From Maribacter hydrothermalis (lineage in GTDB: Bacteria; Bacteroidota; Bacteroidia; Flavobacteriales; Flavobacteriaceae): DNA of 64,000 nucleotides. A model generated the notes under the pieces. It ran no database searches. It had not been told where the DNA came from and saw nothing but the letters and a program-made list of their open reading frames with translations. The DNA lies in NCBI RefSeq assembly GCF_001913155.1, contig NZ_CP018760.1, positions 3,596,001 through 3,660,000 of the forward strand. The letters are read 5' to 3'. Position 1 is the stretch's first letter. Each line of letters begins with the position of its first letter. The translations under genes and the position numbers were made by a program. Shown piece by piece: positions 52,483 to 61,376 of the stretch.

Positions 52483-54237
52483 ATGAAGTTGAAAATTAAT
52501 TTGGTTTTATTAATCGTTGTGCATTTTGCTTATTTGCAAATTTATGCGCAAGGTAATGCTGTAAATTTTTTGAATGATGATAAACTAGTGCCTCATCAAG
52601 AACAGGTATTTGTACATTCCAATTCTAATTTGGCTTTTGTTGGGGAGTATATTTACTATTCCATTTATTGCTTAAAAAATAATACGGGACTTCTGAGCGA
52701 TGTTAGTAAAATTGCCTATTTGAAATTGGTTGACGAAAATGAAGAAATCGTTTTAAATCAAAAAATAAAGTTGATCAATGGTAAAGGAAATAGCAATTTC
52801 TTTATACCATCTACTATTCCTTCAGGCAATTATAAACTTATAGCCTACACCCAATGGATGCTTAATAATGGTAAAAGTTATTTTTACAGTAATGATATAA
52901 CCATAGTGAATCCATACACCAGTAATCAGGCTGTATTTAGAGATAAGAATGTAGACTTAACCGAAGATTCATCAACTAATACAAATAAAATTGAAAATAA
53001 TACAATTGTCAATTCTACATTAAGTATAGATCTTGGGGAAAATACTTATGCAACCCGCCAACCTATTAATTTAAAAATTGCAGCTTCTACATTAGAGGGA
53101 TTGGGTAATTACTCTATATCTGTTAGAAAAGTAGATGAACTGGAAACTAAAACAACTACATCAACCTTAAATTTTAAGAATAGTTACCCAGAAATGAGTA
53201 ATGTTGACCATCTTATTTTACCAGAATTAAGGGGAGAGCTTTTTGTAGGTGAAATATCTGCCAATAACGATTCAACAAATATTAATAATAAAGCAGTAGC
53301 ACTTTCATTTCCCGGTAAAGATTATCTTTTTAAGAGCGCAACTACTGATGCTAATGGACGATTTTATGCAAATGTGGAAGAGGACTATACTGCCGAAGAG
53401 GTGTACGTTCAAGTAATGAATAATCCCAATAACGAATTTGAAATTGGTTTAAGTCCAGAAGAAGCAGTAAATCTGTCTAACTTAAAGTTCAACCAGTTTA
53501 CTATTCATAGAGATATGGAAACCCTAATTCAAGAAAGAAGCATCTATAATCAAATTGAAAATGCATACTACAGCAGTAAGCCAGATACGATATTAATTGG
53601 GAAGCCTAATAAACGATTTTATGGTGAAGGCACTATGAATTATGTGCTGGACGAGTACACTAGGTTTGCGTCTATTAAAGAAACATTTGTTGAGGTTGTT
53701 GAACATGTATGGATACAGCAAAATAAACAAGGTCAAAATGAATTTCATGTACGCCCTATAGCACCTTTTGTAGAAACAGGTAAACTGCCATTGGTATTTG
53801 TAGATGGTATTTTAGTACAGGATCACGAGCGATTAATAAACCTGTCTTCTGCTCAGGTAGAATCTATAAATATATCAAGAAACCAGCATTTTTATGGGAC
53901 AAGGGCATTTCAAGGTGTTGTAGATGTAGTTACCTTTAAGTCCAATTTTTATGAGAATTATTATACGCCAAACTTATTAGCTCAGAAATTATTTAAACCT
54001 AACGAAAGTAAGAATTACTACGAACAATCGTATGATGGGGATTTAAAAGAAGCAAATGAACGTTTGCCCGATTTTAGATACCAGTTACTATGGAAGCCTA
54101 CCATACAAATGGCAGAAAAAGTAGAGAATATTAAATTTTACAGTTCAGATATTACAGGTGAATTCGAAGTGTCTTTAGAAGGATTTACCAAAGCTGGTTT
54201 ACCAGTTTCCTTAAAAAAGAACTTTTGGGTGAAGTAG
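52483..54237 (+). CDS. MG2/plug-like exported protein of the TonB operon
   Basis: 584 aa from the ATG at 52483; a TTG at 52459 is open but would put polar residues before the signal peptide (INLVLLIVVHFAYLQIYAQG). Residues 40-150 resemble a macroglobulin MG2-like beta-sandwich (FVHSNSNLAFVGEYIYYSIY; SGNYKLIAYTQWML). Residues 430-500 resemble a TonB-receptor plug (LPLVFVDGILVQDHERLINL; SAQVESINISRNQHFYGTRA) without a barrel. Such proteins occur at the end of Bacteroidetes TonB/DUF4249 operons; their role is unknown. Confidence 0.75.
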   Translation: MKLKINLVLLIVVHFAYLQIYAQGNAVNFLNDDKLVPHQEQVFVHSNSNLAFVGEYIYYSIYCLKNNTGLLSDVSKIAYLKLVDENEEIVLNQKIKLINGKGNSNFFIPSTIPSGNYKLIAYTQWMLNNGKSYFYSNDITIVNPYTSNQAVFRDKNVDLTEDSSTNTNKIENNTIVNSTLSIDLGENTYATRQPINLKIAASTLEGLGNYSISVRKVDELETKTTTSTLNFKNSYPEMSNVDHLILPELRGELFVGEISANNDSTNINNKAVALSFPGKDYLFKSATTDANGRFYANVEEDYTAEEVYVQVMNNPNNEFEIGLSPEEAVNLSNLKFNQFTIHRDMETLIQERSIYNQIENAYYSSKPDTILIGKPNKRFYGEGTMNYVLDEYTRFASIKETFVEVVEHVWIQQNKQGQNEFHVRPIAPFVETGKLPLVFVDGILVQDHERLINLSSAQVESINISRNQHFYGTRAFQGVVDVVTFKSNFYENYYTPNLLAQKLFKPNESKNYYEQSYDGDLKEANERLPDFRYQLLWKPTIQMAEKVENIKFYSSDITGEFEVSLEGFTKAGLPVSLKKNFWVK

Positions 54238-54293
54238 TCCTAGTGAAATTTTAATAATAAAAAGGTTACATTTAAAATCCAAAAGGATTAATA

Positions 54294-55829
54294 ATGCTTA
54301 CAAAAGTTTATGGTAGTGCAGTGTTTGGCGTTGAGGCCACCACTATAATTGTTGAGGTTAATATAGATAAGGGAATTGGTTATCATTTAGTAGGACTGCC
54401 CGACAACGCAATTAAGGAAAGCAATTACCGTATAGCAGCAGCGTTACAGAACAACGGCTACAAAATTCCTGGTAAAAAAATTACAATAAATATGGCACCT
54501 GCAGATCTTCGTAAGGAAGGTTCTGCGTATGACCTTACTTTAGCTATAGGTATACTCGCCGCTTCCAGTCAAATAAAATCAGAAGATATTGAGAAGTATA
54601 TTATAATGGGTGAACTGTCTTTAGACGGTAGTTTACAGCCTATAAAAGGGGCGTTGCCCATTGCCATAAAAGCTCAGGAAGAAGGATTTACAGGTTTTAT
54701 ATTGCCTACTGCAAATGCTAAAGAAGCTGCTATTGTGGGGAATTTAAAAGTATATGGCATAGATAACATAAAACAAGTCATAGATTTCTTTGACCAAGGA
54801 ACTCCGTTAGAGCAAACTATAATAGACACGCGGGAAGAATTTTATAAAAATTTAGATTTTCCTGAATTTGACTTTTCTGATGTAAAAGGGCAAGAAAGTA
54901 TAAAACGCTGTATGGAAATTGCCGCTGCAGGCGGACACAATATTATATTAATAGGTCCGCCAGGAGCAGGTAAAACCATGTTGGCTAAAAGATTACCTTC
55001 TATTTTACCTCCTATGACTTTGCATGAAGCTTTGGAAACCACCAAAATACATAGTGTGGTGGGCAAGATTAAGAATATGGGATTAATGAGTCAACGACCT
55101 TTTAGGAGTCCACATCATACCATATCCGATGTTGCACTGGTTGGTGGCGGAGCATATCCGCAACCTGGGGAAATATCCCTCTCTCACAATGGAGTTTTAT
55201 TTTTAGATGAATTACCAGAATTTAAACGTGGTGTATTAGAAGTAATGCGGCAACCGTTAGAGGACCGTGAGGTAACCATTTCACGTGCTCGTTTTACCGT
55301 AACTTACCCAAGTAGTTTTATGCTCGTAGCGAGTATGAATCCTAGTCCGGGAGGGTATTTTAATGACCCAGATGCGCCTGTGACTTCTTCACCCGCAGAA
55401 ATGCAACGGTATTTAAGTAAAATTTCGGGTCCTTTGTTAGACCGTATAGATATTCATACTGAAGTAACTCCTGTTCCTTTCGAAAAATTATCTGAAGAAC
55501 GTAAAGGTGAGGGAAGTGTTGAAATTAGAAAACGAGTTACTGCAGCTAGAGAATTACAAACTGCCCGATTTGAAGAACTAGAAAATGTGCATTACAATGC
55601 GCAAATGAATACAAAGCAAATAAGGCAATATTGCAAACTAGATGAAAAATCGAAATCCCTTTTAAAAAATGCAATGGAACGTTTAAACCTTTCTGCAAGA
55701 GCCTATGACAGGATTTTGAAAGTTGCAAGAACCATAGCCGATCTTGGCGGTGACGCAGTTTTAAATGGTGACCATATTTCGGAAGCTATTCAGTATCGAA
55801 GTTTAGATAGAGAAGGTTGGTTGGGGTAA
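54294..55829 (+). CDS. YifB-family Mg-chelatase-like AAA ATPase
   Basis: 511 aa. N-terminal ChlI-like domain (VEVNIDKGIGYHLVGLPDNA; NMAPADLRKEGSAYDLTLAI), Walker A GPPGAGKTMLAKRLPS, Walker B GVLFLDELPEFKRGVLEVMR, sensor region VASMNPSPGGYF and the C-terminal LSARAYDRILKVARTIADL. In other bacteria the homologue ComM helps branch migration during natural transformation. It is a separate gene, 56 nt after the preceding operon. Confidence 0.94.
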   Translation: MLTKVYGSAVFGVEATTIIVEVNIDKGIGYHLVGLPDNAIKESNYRIAAALQNNGYKIPGKKITINMAPADLRKEGSAYDLTLAIGILAASSQIKSEDIEKYIIMGELSLDGSLQPIKGALPIAIKAQEEGFTGFILPTANAKEAAIVGNLKVYGIDNIKQVIDFFDQGTPLEQTIIDTREEFYKNLDFPEFDFSDVKGQESIKRCMEIAAAGGHNIILIGPPGAGKTMLAKRLPSILPPMTLHEALETTKIHSVVGKIKNMGLMSQRPFRSPHHTISDVALVGGGAYPQPGEISLSHNGVLFLDELPEFKRGVLEVMRQPLEDREVTISRARFTVTYPSSFMLVASMNPSPGGYFNDPDAPVTSSPAEMQRYLSKISGPLLDRIDIHTEVTPVPFEKLSEERKGEGSVEIRKRVTAARELQTARFEELENVHYNAQMNTKQIRQYCKLDEKSKSLLKNAMERLNLSARAYDRILKVARTIADLGGDAVLNGDHISEAIQYRSLDREGWLG

Positions 55830-55898
55830 TGTACATTGTTTTTTGGGTTGTGAAATGTAAACTGGAGATAGATTTTACTTTAAGATTGTTTTTTTTTC

Positions 55899-55932
55899 GC
55901 TTACTTGGAATGCCACTAGTTACAAACTAGCG
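55899..55932. repeat. REP-like hairpin repeat, left copy
   Basis: Contains CCACTAGTTACAAACTAGCG (55913-55932), itself a hairpin (CTAGTT/AACTAG). Together with 14 flanking bases it is inverted at 56847-56880 with few mismatches. Confidence 0.8.
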
Positions 55933-55951
55933 AGAACGGGTGGCTACTAGT

Positions 55952-56773
55952 TTAGTTTATTTTGATTCGCTTTCCAAGATAGTCGTCCCCACTATAATTA
56001 AAAAGTTTAGCTGTATTTTCCATAGATGCTTTCTCTTCTAGTATTATGGAGTCTGAACCTGAAAAAATTATTCCTCCATTTGACAAAATAATATTTCTAT
56101 TTTGATCGTATAATATTCCCTGAATATATATTTTGTTCGGGGGTACAAAATCGGCAGAAAAAAGTACATTACCGTCAAAGCCTATCAACTCAATTCCATA
56201 ATCATCTCCATTAAATGTAAATATTCCTTCATCTTTGAGTATAAATTCATTCGAAATATTGTTATCATCCATGAACAGTACAACCTCCTTTTCTTTAGTT
56301 GCAATATTGGCCGTAAATAATATTTTTCCTTCATTATCGAATCGATACAATAAAGGGCACTCATTTTGAAAAGCATTTGTAAATGCTTTTTCAGGTATTA
56401 TACAAGTGCGACTATCACTTTCAGTCCGCTTCATTTCGTTAGCTAAATATTTAACTCCACCATATTTATTGTTAGATGAACTTCCTAAGATAAAAACTAG
56501 ACTGTCTTTATTAATGCTAGTTGTCGCTTTCAAAAAAGTACCTCTTACATTATTGTCTATACTATTTCTTTTAAAGGTGGCGGGATTCATTTGATTAATT
56601 ATTGAAGGCTTAATCAAAAAATAAAAACTGGAAAATAGCATAATTAAACCAATAATAATAACTAATGGATAATCTCTAATTTTAACAAAAAAGGATTTTT
56701 TTTCACTTTCTACTTTTTTAATTATGATTGGTGTTCGCCTTCTTCTATTATTAATTTTACTTTTTTTGCTCAT
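55952..56773 (-). CDS. Membrane-anchored protein of unknown function between REP repeats
   Basis: 273 aa. A basic head rich in Lys and Arg (SKINNRRRRTPIIIKK) precedes one membrane helix at about 35-52 (YPLVIIIGLIMLFSSFYFLI), and the rest is extracytoplasmic and beta-rich (IYIQGILYDQNRNIILSNGG; FNGDDYGIELIGFDGNVLFS). I do not recognise the family. The gene is bracketed by inverted copies of a REP-like hairpin, 20 bp beyond its stop and 74 bp before its start. It has no partner genes close by. Confidence 0.65.
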   Translation of the reverse strand: MSKKSKINNRRRRTPIIIKKVESEKKSFFVKIRDYPLVIIIGLIMLFSSFYFLIKPSIINQMNPATFKRNSIDNNVRGTFLKATTSINKDSLVFILGSSSNNKYGGVKYLANEMKRTESDSRTCIIPEKAFTNAFQNECPLLYRFDNEGKILFTANIATKEKEVVLFMDDNNISNEFILKDEGIFTFNGDDYGIELIGFDGNVLFSADFVPPNKIYIQGILYDQNRNIILSNGGIIFSGSDSIILEEKASMENTAKLFNYSGDDYLGKRIKIN

Positions 56774-56846
56774 AACATAATATTGATAGGACTTTTATTT
56801 TTATGAAACTTATCTATAAATTAAATATAAAACATTTCCCAGCTAC

Positions 56847-56880
56847 CGCTAGTTTGTAACTAGTGGTGTTTCAAGTAAGT
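56847..56880. repeat. REP-like hairpin repeat, right copy
   Basis: CGCTAGTTTGTAACTAGTGG (56847-56866) is the exact reverse complement of 55913-55932, and the following bases continue the match with a few mismatches. Confidence 0.8.
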
Positions 56881-57007
56881 AATAAATAGTTAAGAATCTT
56901 TCTTATCAACCATTGGTTATCAAATTGCCTTATGCTTAAATATCTTATATAACAAGAAACCAATACCACCCGTAGCCCAAAATTACAACACAACAAATTA
57001 AAAAAAA

Positions 57008-58123
57008 TTATCCCATCACCTTCCTAAGTGCTTTATCAAATAGCTGCACTTCTTCAAGTGTCCCTGTACTAATACGTGCCCAATCAGTAAATGGAGGGAA
57101 AGGTCTACCAATAAGGACATTCTCTTTTTCCATGGCAGCCATCATTTCAGAAATTGGTCTGCCTGTTTTAAAGAAAACAAAATTGGTGTGCGATTTTTGG
57201 TGTTCTAAATTTAAATCGGTTAACGTTTTATAGATACTATTTTTCGCCTCTACGTTTTTAGCGACACTGAACTTGTAAAATTCATCGTCTCTTAATGCTT
57301 CCTTGGCAGCTTCAATGGCTATCACATTTGTCATCGCCATAACATTCTTTTTTAACCTGGTGGCAATATCTGGTCTGGCAATTAAATAACCAATACGTAG
57401 TCCGGCAAGGCCATACACCTTAGAGAAGGTTTTAGAGACAATTACATTCATGTTCTCTTTTACCAATTCTACCATAGAAGGGTAATCGGGCTCGGTAATA
57501 AAATCGTAATAGGCTTCATCGCTAAAAACCATGGTTTTTTTGCTTACCGAAGAACAAAAGTCCCTCAGCTTATTTTTATCCAAAAGGGTACCTGTAGGGT
57601 TATTGGGGTTGCAAATGAAAATTAATCCTGTTTTAGAGGTAATGCGTTTTTCCATCTCCATTAAATCGTGACCCATATTTTCATCTACAGGAACGCGATG
57701 AACTGTAGCACCAAAATTTTCGGCATAGGTCATTAAAGATTGAAAAGTAGGGTCTGCGGCAATGATTTCTCCGCCATTAATTCCGTAGGTTAAACCGGCA
57801 GCTTTTAAACCTTCGGTTGAGCCCCCTGTTATTACAATATGGTCTTTTGTAACGCCTTCTTTCTGGGCTATTTGTTCCACCAATGGGCGTAAACTAACGG
57901 AAGGATATCTACATGCAATATCTAAAGAATTTAAAATTACCTCTCTTACTGCTTTTGATGGTCCGTACGGATTTTCGTTAGAATTTAGTTTGGCAATATT
58001 ATACTCTATGGTAGCATAAGAACTTTTGGTAGGTATGGCTAGTGCGCCAAATCCGCCTAAAAAAGTAAATCCACCAGTTAGTCCTGCAGTTTTAAGCCAT
58101 TGTCGTCGGTCAAGGTTATTCAT
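57008..58123 (-). CDS. Class I/II PLP aminotransferase (HisC-like) with Tat signal
   Basis: 371 aa. The N-terminus has a twin-arginine motif DRRQWLK at residues 5-11 followed by a glycine-rich hydrophobic stretch (TAGLTGGFTFLGGFGALAIP), so export by Tat is likely. The enzyme body is histidinol-phosphate-aminotransferase-like: LNSNENPYGPSKAVREVILN, IVITGGSTEGLKAA, CNPNNPTGTLL, SDEAYYDF and the Schiff-base lysine K235 in KTFSKVYGLAGLRIGYL. A periplasmic PLP enzyme folded in the cytoplasm fits Tat. The substrate is unknown, and it is not in a histidine operon. Confidence 0.9.
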   Translation of the reverse strand: MNNLDRRQWLKTAGLTGGFTFLGGFGALAIPTKSSYATIEYNIAKLNSNENPYGPSKAVREVILNSLDIACRYPSVSLRPLVEQIAQKEGVTKDHIVITGGSTEGLKAAGLTYGINGGEIIAADPTFQSLMTYAENFGATVHRVPVDENMGHDLMEMEKRITSKTGLIFICNPNNPTGTLLDKNKLRDFCSSVSKKTMVFSDEAYYDFITEPDYPSMVELVKENMNVIVSKTFSKVYGLAGLRIGYLIARPDIATRLKKNVMAMTNVIAIEAAKEALRDDEFYKFSVAKNVEAKNSIYKTLTDLNLEHQKSHTNFVFFKTGRPISEMMAAMEKENVLIGRPFPPFTDWARISTGTLEEVQLFDKALRKVMG

Positions 58124-58203
58124 TTATCATATCTTTAGTAGGTAAAAGATACGATAAATTGCCTGAAAGTAGCTTTATGAATTAGGTACTATTTAGCTTT
58201 TAA

Positions 58204-58767
58204 TTAGGAATATAATTCCTCATTGTTAGCTTCATCTTCATTTTTCTTCGGAGTGGAGAAAATGTCTTTAAGAATAAAACTTGCTATAATTGTTAAGCCA
58301 AGGGTCAAGGTAGGAATAGAATAATTCCAGTTTAATAAATGCATGAGTCCGCCTAAAATAATGGTAAGAACACCTATGACCATTATAAAATTCCAAATAA
58401 TTTCAGTTAAGCTGTTCCTAACTTTTCCTTTTTTATCCATAAAATAGGCAGTACCTTCCATTGCAAACCAAGCTATAAATGTGAACCCTGTTCCTAACTG
58501 AAAAAATAAGGTGTAAGGGAAATTTAGAATAGTTAAAAGGCCATTAGTAGTCCAAAATAATACTAATGCCATTTTAATTATGTCTATTGGTTTTTTCTCC
58601 TTTTTCTTCGAAAACCGAAAAGCATATAATAGGAGTATCACTGCAAATGAAGTAAATATAATTCCTGCAGAATAGGGCCAATGCAGTATTTGCATAAGAA
58701 ATCCAATTAATAGGGTAGCTAGGGCTACCCTAATTAAGTTCTTATTTGCTTTTTGAGAATTTTCCAT
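58204..58767 (-). CDS. Multi-spanning membrane protein, GldL-like helices
   Basis: 187 aa with five or six hydrophobic segments (about 12-29, 33-50, 65-85, 88-110, 125-145, 148-167). Two segments carry the tryptophan/histidine pattern LLIGFLMQILHWPYSAGI and ILGGLMHLLNWNY, similar in type to the paired helices of the gliding-motor protein GldL, but the rest does not match. The C-terminal tail is acidic. It is 10 nt downstream of the gene at 58778-59224, so they are probably co-transcribed. Confidence 0.6.
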   Translation of the reverse strand: MENSQKANKNLIRVALATLLIGFLMQILHWPYSAGIIFTSFAVILLLYAFRFSKKKEKKPIDIIKMALVLFWTTNGLLTILNFPYTLFFQLGTGFTFIAWFAMEGTAYFMDKKGKVRNSLTEIIWNFIMVIGVLTIILGGLMHLLNWNYSIPTLTLGLTIIASFILKDIFSTPKKNEDEANNEELYS

Positions 58768-58777
58768 AATTGATATT

Positions 58778-59224
58778 TTAATTAATCACTTTTATGTTGG
58801 CTTTTAGTCCTTCCATAATGCCTATAATATTGTTCACCGTTTCATTTAAATAATAACGAACGACAATATGAGGAATGCGAATGGTCGTAAAACCATTTTT
58901 AAAAGAGTGCATAGCTTCTTCTAAATTGTTAATAGCCTCGTGCTCTGTAAGTTTGTCGTAAGCAGAGTCAATTTCAATGTTAAGCTTTACCCTAGAAATG
59001 GCAATATCTATTGATTTTTTACCATCCCACCATTCTAGCATAGAGTTTATACCAGCTTCTTTAAGCGCATAGTATAACTGAATAGCTTCTAAAGGGGTGT
59101 CATGCTTCGTAATAAGCTGCTTAATGCGTTCATGATGTTTTGTACAGAGTTCTACACCTGCGCTCTCCATAGCATTTTTATGGTCCAAATAACCAAGTTC
59201 TTTTTTACATTCTAAACAAATCAT
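58778..59224 (-). CDS. CxxC protein with DUF559-like (PD-(D/E)XK) C-terminal part
   Basis: 148 aa. The N-terminus has ICLECKKELGYL (CxxC) and a further Cys/His pair in VELCTKHHERIK, a likely small zinc-binding site. Residues 75-148 show D in KKSIDIAISRV, E-x-D in LNIEIDSAYDKL and a C-terminal FKNGFTTIRIPHIVVRYYLN, the order of active-site and end strands in DUF559/Vsr-like PD-(D/E)XK nucleases. A nuclease role is inferred from these short motifs only. The gene is 10 nt upstream of the membrane protein gene at 58204. Confidence 0.5.
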   Translation of the reverse strand: MICLECKKELGYLDHKNAMESAGVELCTKHHERIKQLITKHDTPLEAIQLYYALKEAGINSMLEWWDGKKSIDIAISRVKLNIEIDSAYDKLTEHEAINNLEEAMHSFKNGFTTIRIPHIVVRYYLNETVNNIIGIMEGLKANIKVIN

Positions 59225-59439
59225 TAATAGGTTAAGTTTAAGGTTTGGGGAAAATTATAACCCAGATATTTTAAGATTAGTATAATTTCTCGATGAATGA
59301 CCATCAAGTTTTAGACGAATTGCATTTTTTTAGATTAACTGCATTTTTAAATGTTAAAATTGTGGTGAAAATGATTTTGGGGTTGGTAAGCAAATTCATT
59401 TTTTAGAGATTATATTTACAGGAACGATAATTTAACTAA

Positions 59440-60633
59440 ATGTTTAAGAAATTAGGTCCAGGTGTACTCGTAGCAGCAGCTTTTATTGGGCCAGGCACGG
59501 TTACGGCATGTACTTTGGCAGGCGTTGATTTTGGGTTTAGTTTACTGTGGGCCATGTTGTTATCTATTATTGCTACCTATATTCTCCAGGAAATGTCTGC
59601 AAGATTGGGAATTGTTACACAGAAAGGTTTAGCTGATGTAATAAAACAAGAACTACATAATCCATGGATTCGCAATGGAGTTATAGCACTTATCTTTTCG
59701 GCAATAATCATTGGTAATGCGTCATATGAAGCAGGTAATATTGGAGGAGCTACAATGGGAATGGAAGCTTTGTTTGGTATTGAATATAGTAAAACTTACC
59801 CTTTTATACTTGGAGGACTAGCGTTTATACTCTTGTATTTAGGAAGTTATAAAGCATTAGAAAAAGTATTTATTGTTTTAGTGCTTATTATGAGTTTATC
59901 CTTTGTAATGACCGCTGTACTAACGAAACCAAATATGTGGGAACTTATAAAAGGACTTGTGATACCTACGGTTCCTGAGAAAGGGATTTTGACAATAATT
60001 GCTTTGGTTGGTACTACCGTAGTTCCTTACAACCTCTTTTTGCATGCGGCGCTCGTTAGTGAAAAGTGGAAATCTAAAGAGGATTTAAAACTGGCAAAAC
60101 GTGATACTTTGGTTTCAATAATCTTAGGCGGACTCGTTTCTATGAGTATAATAATTTCTGCATCAGCCATAAATTCAACTGAGGTCAATAATGTTATGGA
60201 TATGGCAAAAGCATTAGAACCTTTGTACGGTTCTGCGGCCTTGTATTTTTTAGGAATAGGAATGTTTGCAGCCGGTGTTACCTCTGCGATAACTGCACCT
60301 TTAGCTGCGGCCTATGTCGCAAATAGTTGTTTTGGATGGAAAGCAGGATTAAAAGATGCAAAATTCAGGTTTATTTGGATATTGATATTGGTTTTAGGAG
60401 TATTATTTTTATCGTTCGGTATTAAGCCAATAGAGGTTATAAAGTTTGCTCAGATTACGAATGGATTGCTTCTGCCTATTATTGCAGTTTTTCTACTTTG
60501 GGTCGTTAATAGAGTAGGCGTAATGGGTATTTATAAGAATACTAGGATGCAGAATGGTATAGGACTTGTAATCATTTTATTATCGGTATTATTGGGAGCA
60601 AAAAGTATTTTCAGTGTAATAGGTTTACTATAA
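59440..60633 (+). CDS. NRAMP-like transporter of the 5-oxoprolinase operon
   Basis: 397 aa with about eleven membrane helices. It has NRAMP-type helices 1 and 6, but the metal-binding positions are changed: helix 1 has FIGPGTVTACTLAG (residues 16-28; DPGN expected), and helix 6 has VVPYNLFLHAALV (MPHN expected). It is adjacent to pxpABC (its stop overlaps the pxpA start by 1 nt), as ycsG is in Bacillus subtilis. The substrate is therefore probably not Mn/Fe; uptake of 5-oxoproline or a related compound is plausible. A TATATTTA element at 59411-59418 may be the -7 promoter. Confidence 0.88.
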   Translation: MFKKLGPGVLVAAAFIGPGTVTACTLAGVDFGFSLLWAMLLSIIATYILQEMSARLGIVTQKGLADVIKQELHNPWIRNGVIALIFSAIIIGNASYEAGNIGGATMGMEALFGIEYSKTYPFILGGLAFILLYLGSYKALEKVFIVLVLIMSLSFVMTAVLTKPNMWELIKGLVIPTVPEKGILTIIALVGTTVVPYNLFLHAALVSEKWKSKEDLKLAKRDTLVSIILGGLVSMSIIISASAINSTEVNNVMDMAKALEPLYGSAALYFLGIGMFAAGVTSAITAPLAAAYVANSCFGWKAGLKDAKFRFIWILILVLGVLFLSFGIKPIEVIKFAQITNGLLLPIIAVFLLWVVNRVGVMGIYKNTRMQNGIGLVIILLSVLLGAKSIFSVIGLL

Positions 60634-61376
60634 TGACAAAAAGTACAATAGATATAAATTGTGATGTTGGTGAGGGAATAGGTAATGAGTCGAACCTATT
60701 TGCTTTTATAAGTTCATGTAATATAGCTTGCGGTGGTCATGCCGGTTCGGTAGCAACAATGAGGTTATGTATAAATTTAGCTAAACAGTTTAATGTAAAA
60801 ATTGGTGCCCATCCTTCATATCCGGATAGAGAGAATTTTGGTCGGGTTTCAATGGACATTTCTGATGAAGACCTTGTAAATAGTATAGGTAGGCAAATCA
60901 ATTCCTTTATAAACGAATGTAACAATCTAAATGCCAAACTTCATCATATTAAACCACATGGAGCCCTTTATAATGATATAGCCAAGAATACGCATTTAGC
61001 AGAAGTATTTCTTACAGCGATTGCTCCTTATAAGCAGAAAGCAATATTATATGTTCCCTATGGCAGCTTAATTGAAGAAATTGCTGTAAAGAATGGTTTT
61101 GTAATTAAGAAAGAAGCTTTTGCAGATAGAAATTATAATTCAGATTTAAGTTTAGTTTCGAGAACACAAGCGCAAGCATTGATTACTACGGGCAAAGATG
61201 TTTTAAAACACTTGCTTTTAATGTTCAATGAAAATTTGGTAGAAACAATTACTGGAGAAAAAAAATCAATCTTTGCCGATACGTTTTGTGTTCATGGAGA
61301 TACCCCTTCGGCGTTGCAAATTTTAATGTATCTTTCAGAACAATTGCCAAAATATAATTTACAGACGAAATCGTGA
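60633..61376 (+). CDS. pxpA: 5-oxoprolinase subunit A
   Basis: 247 aa, the LamB/YcsF family. DINCDVGEGIGNESNLFAFI and SCNIACGGHAGSVATMRL are the signature blocks, followed by IGAHPSYPDRENFGR and HHIKPHGALYNDIAK, then the C-terminal CVHGDTPSALQI. With PxpB and PxpC it hydrolyses 5-oxoproline (pyroglutamate) to glutamate using ATP. It overlaps the transporter stop by 1 nt and pxpB by 4 nt (GTGA). Confidence 0.96.
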   Translation: MTKSTIDINCDVGEGIGNESNLFAFISSCNIACGGHAGSVATMRLCINLAKQFNVKIGAHPSYPDRENFGRVSMDISDEDLVNSIGRQINSFINECNNLNAKLHHIKPHGALYNDIAKNTHLAEVFLTAIAPYKQKAILYVPYGSLIEEIAVKNGFVIKKEAFADRNYNSDLSLVSRTQAQALITTGKDVLKHLLLMFNENLVETITGEKKSIFADTFCVHGDTPSALQILMYLSEQLPKYNLQTKS

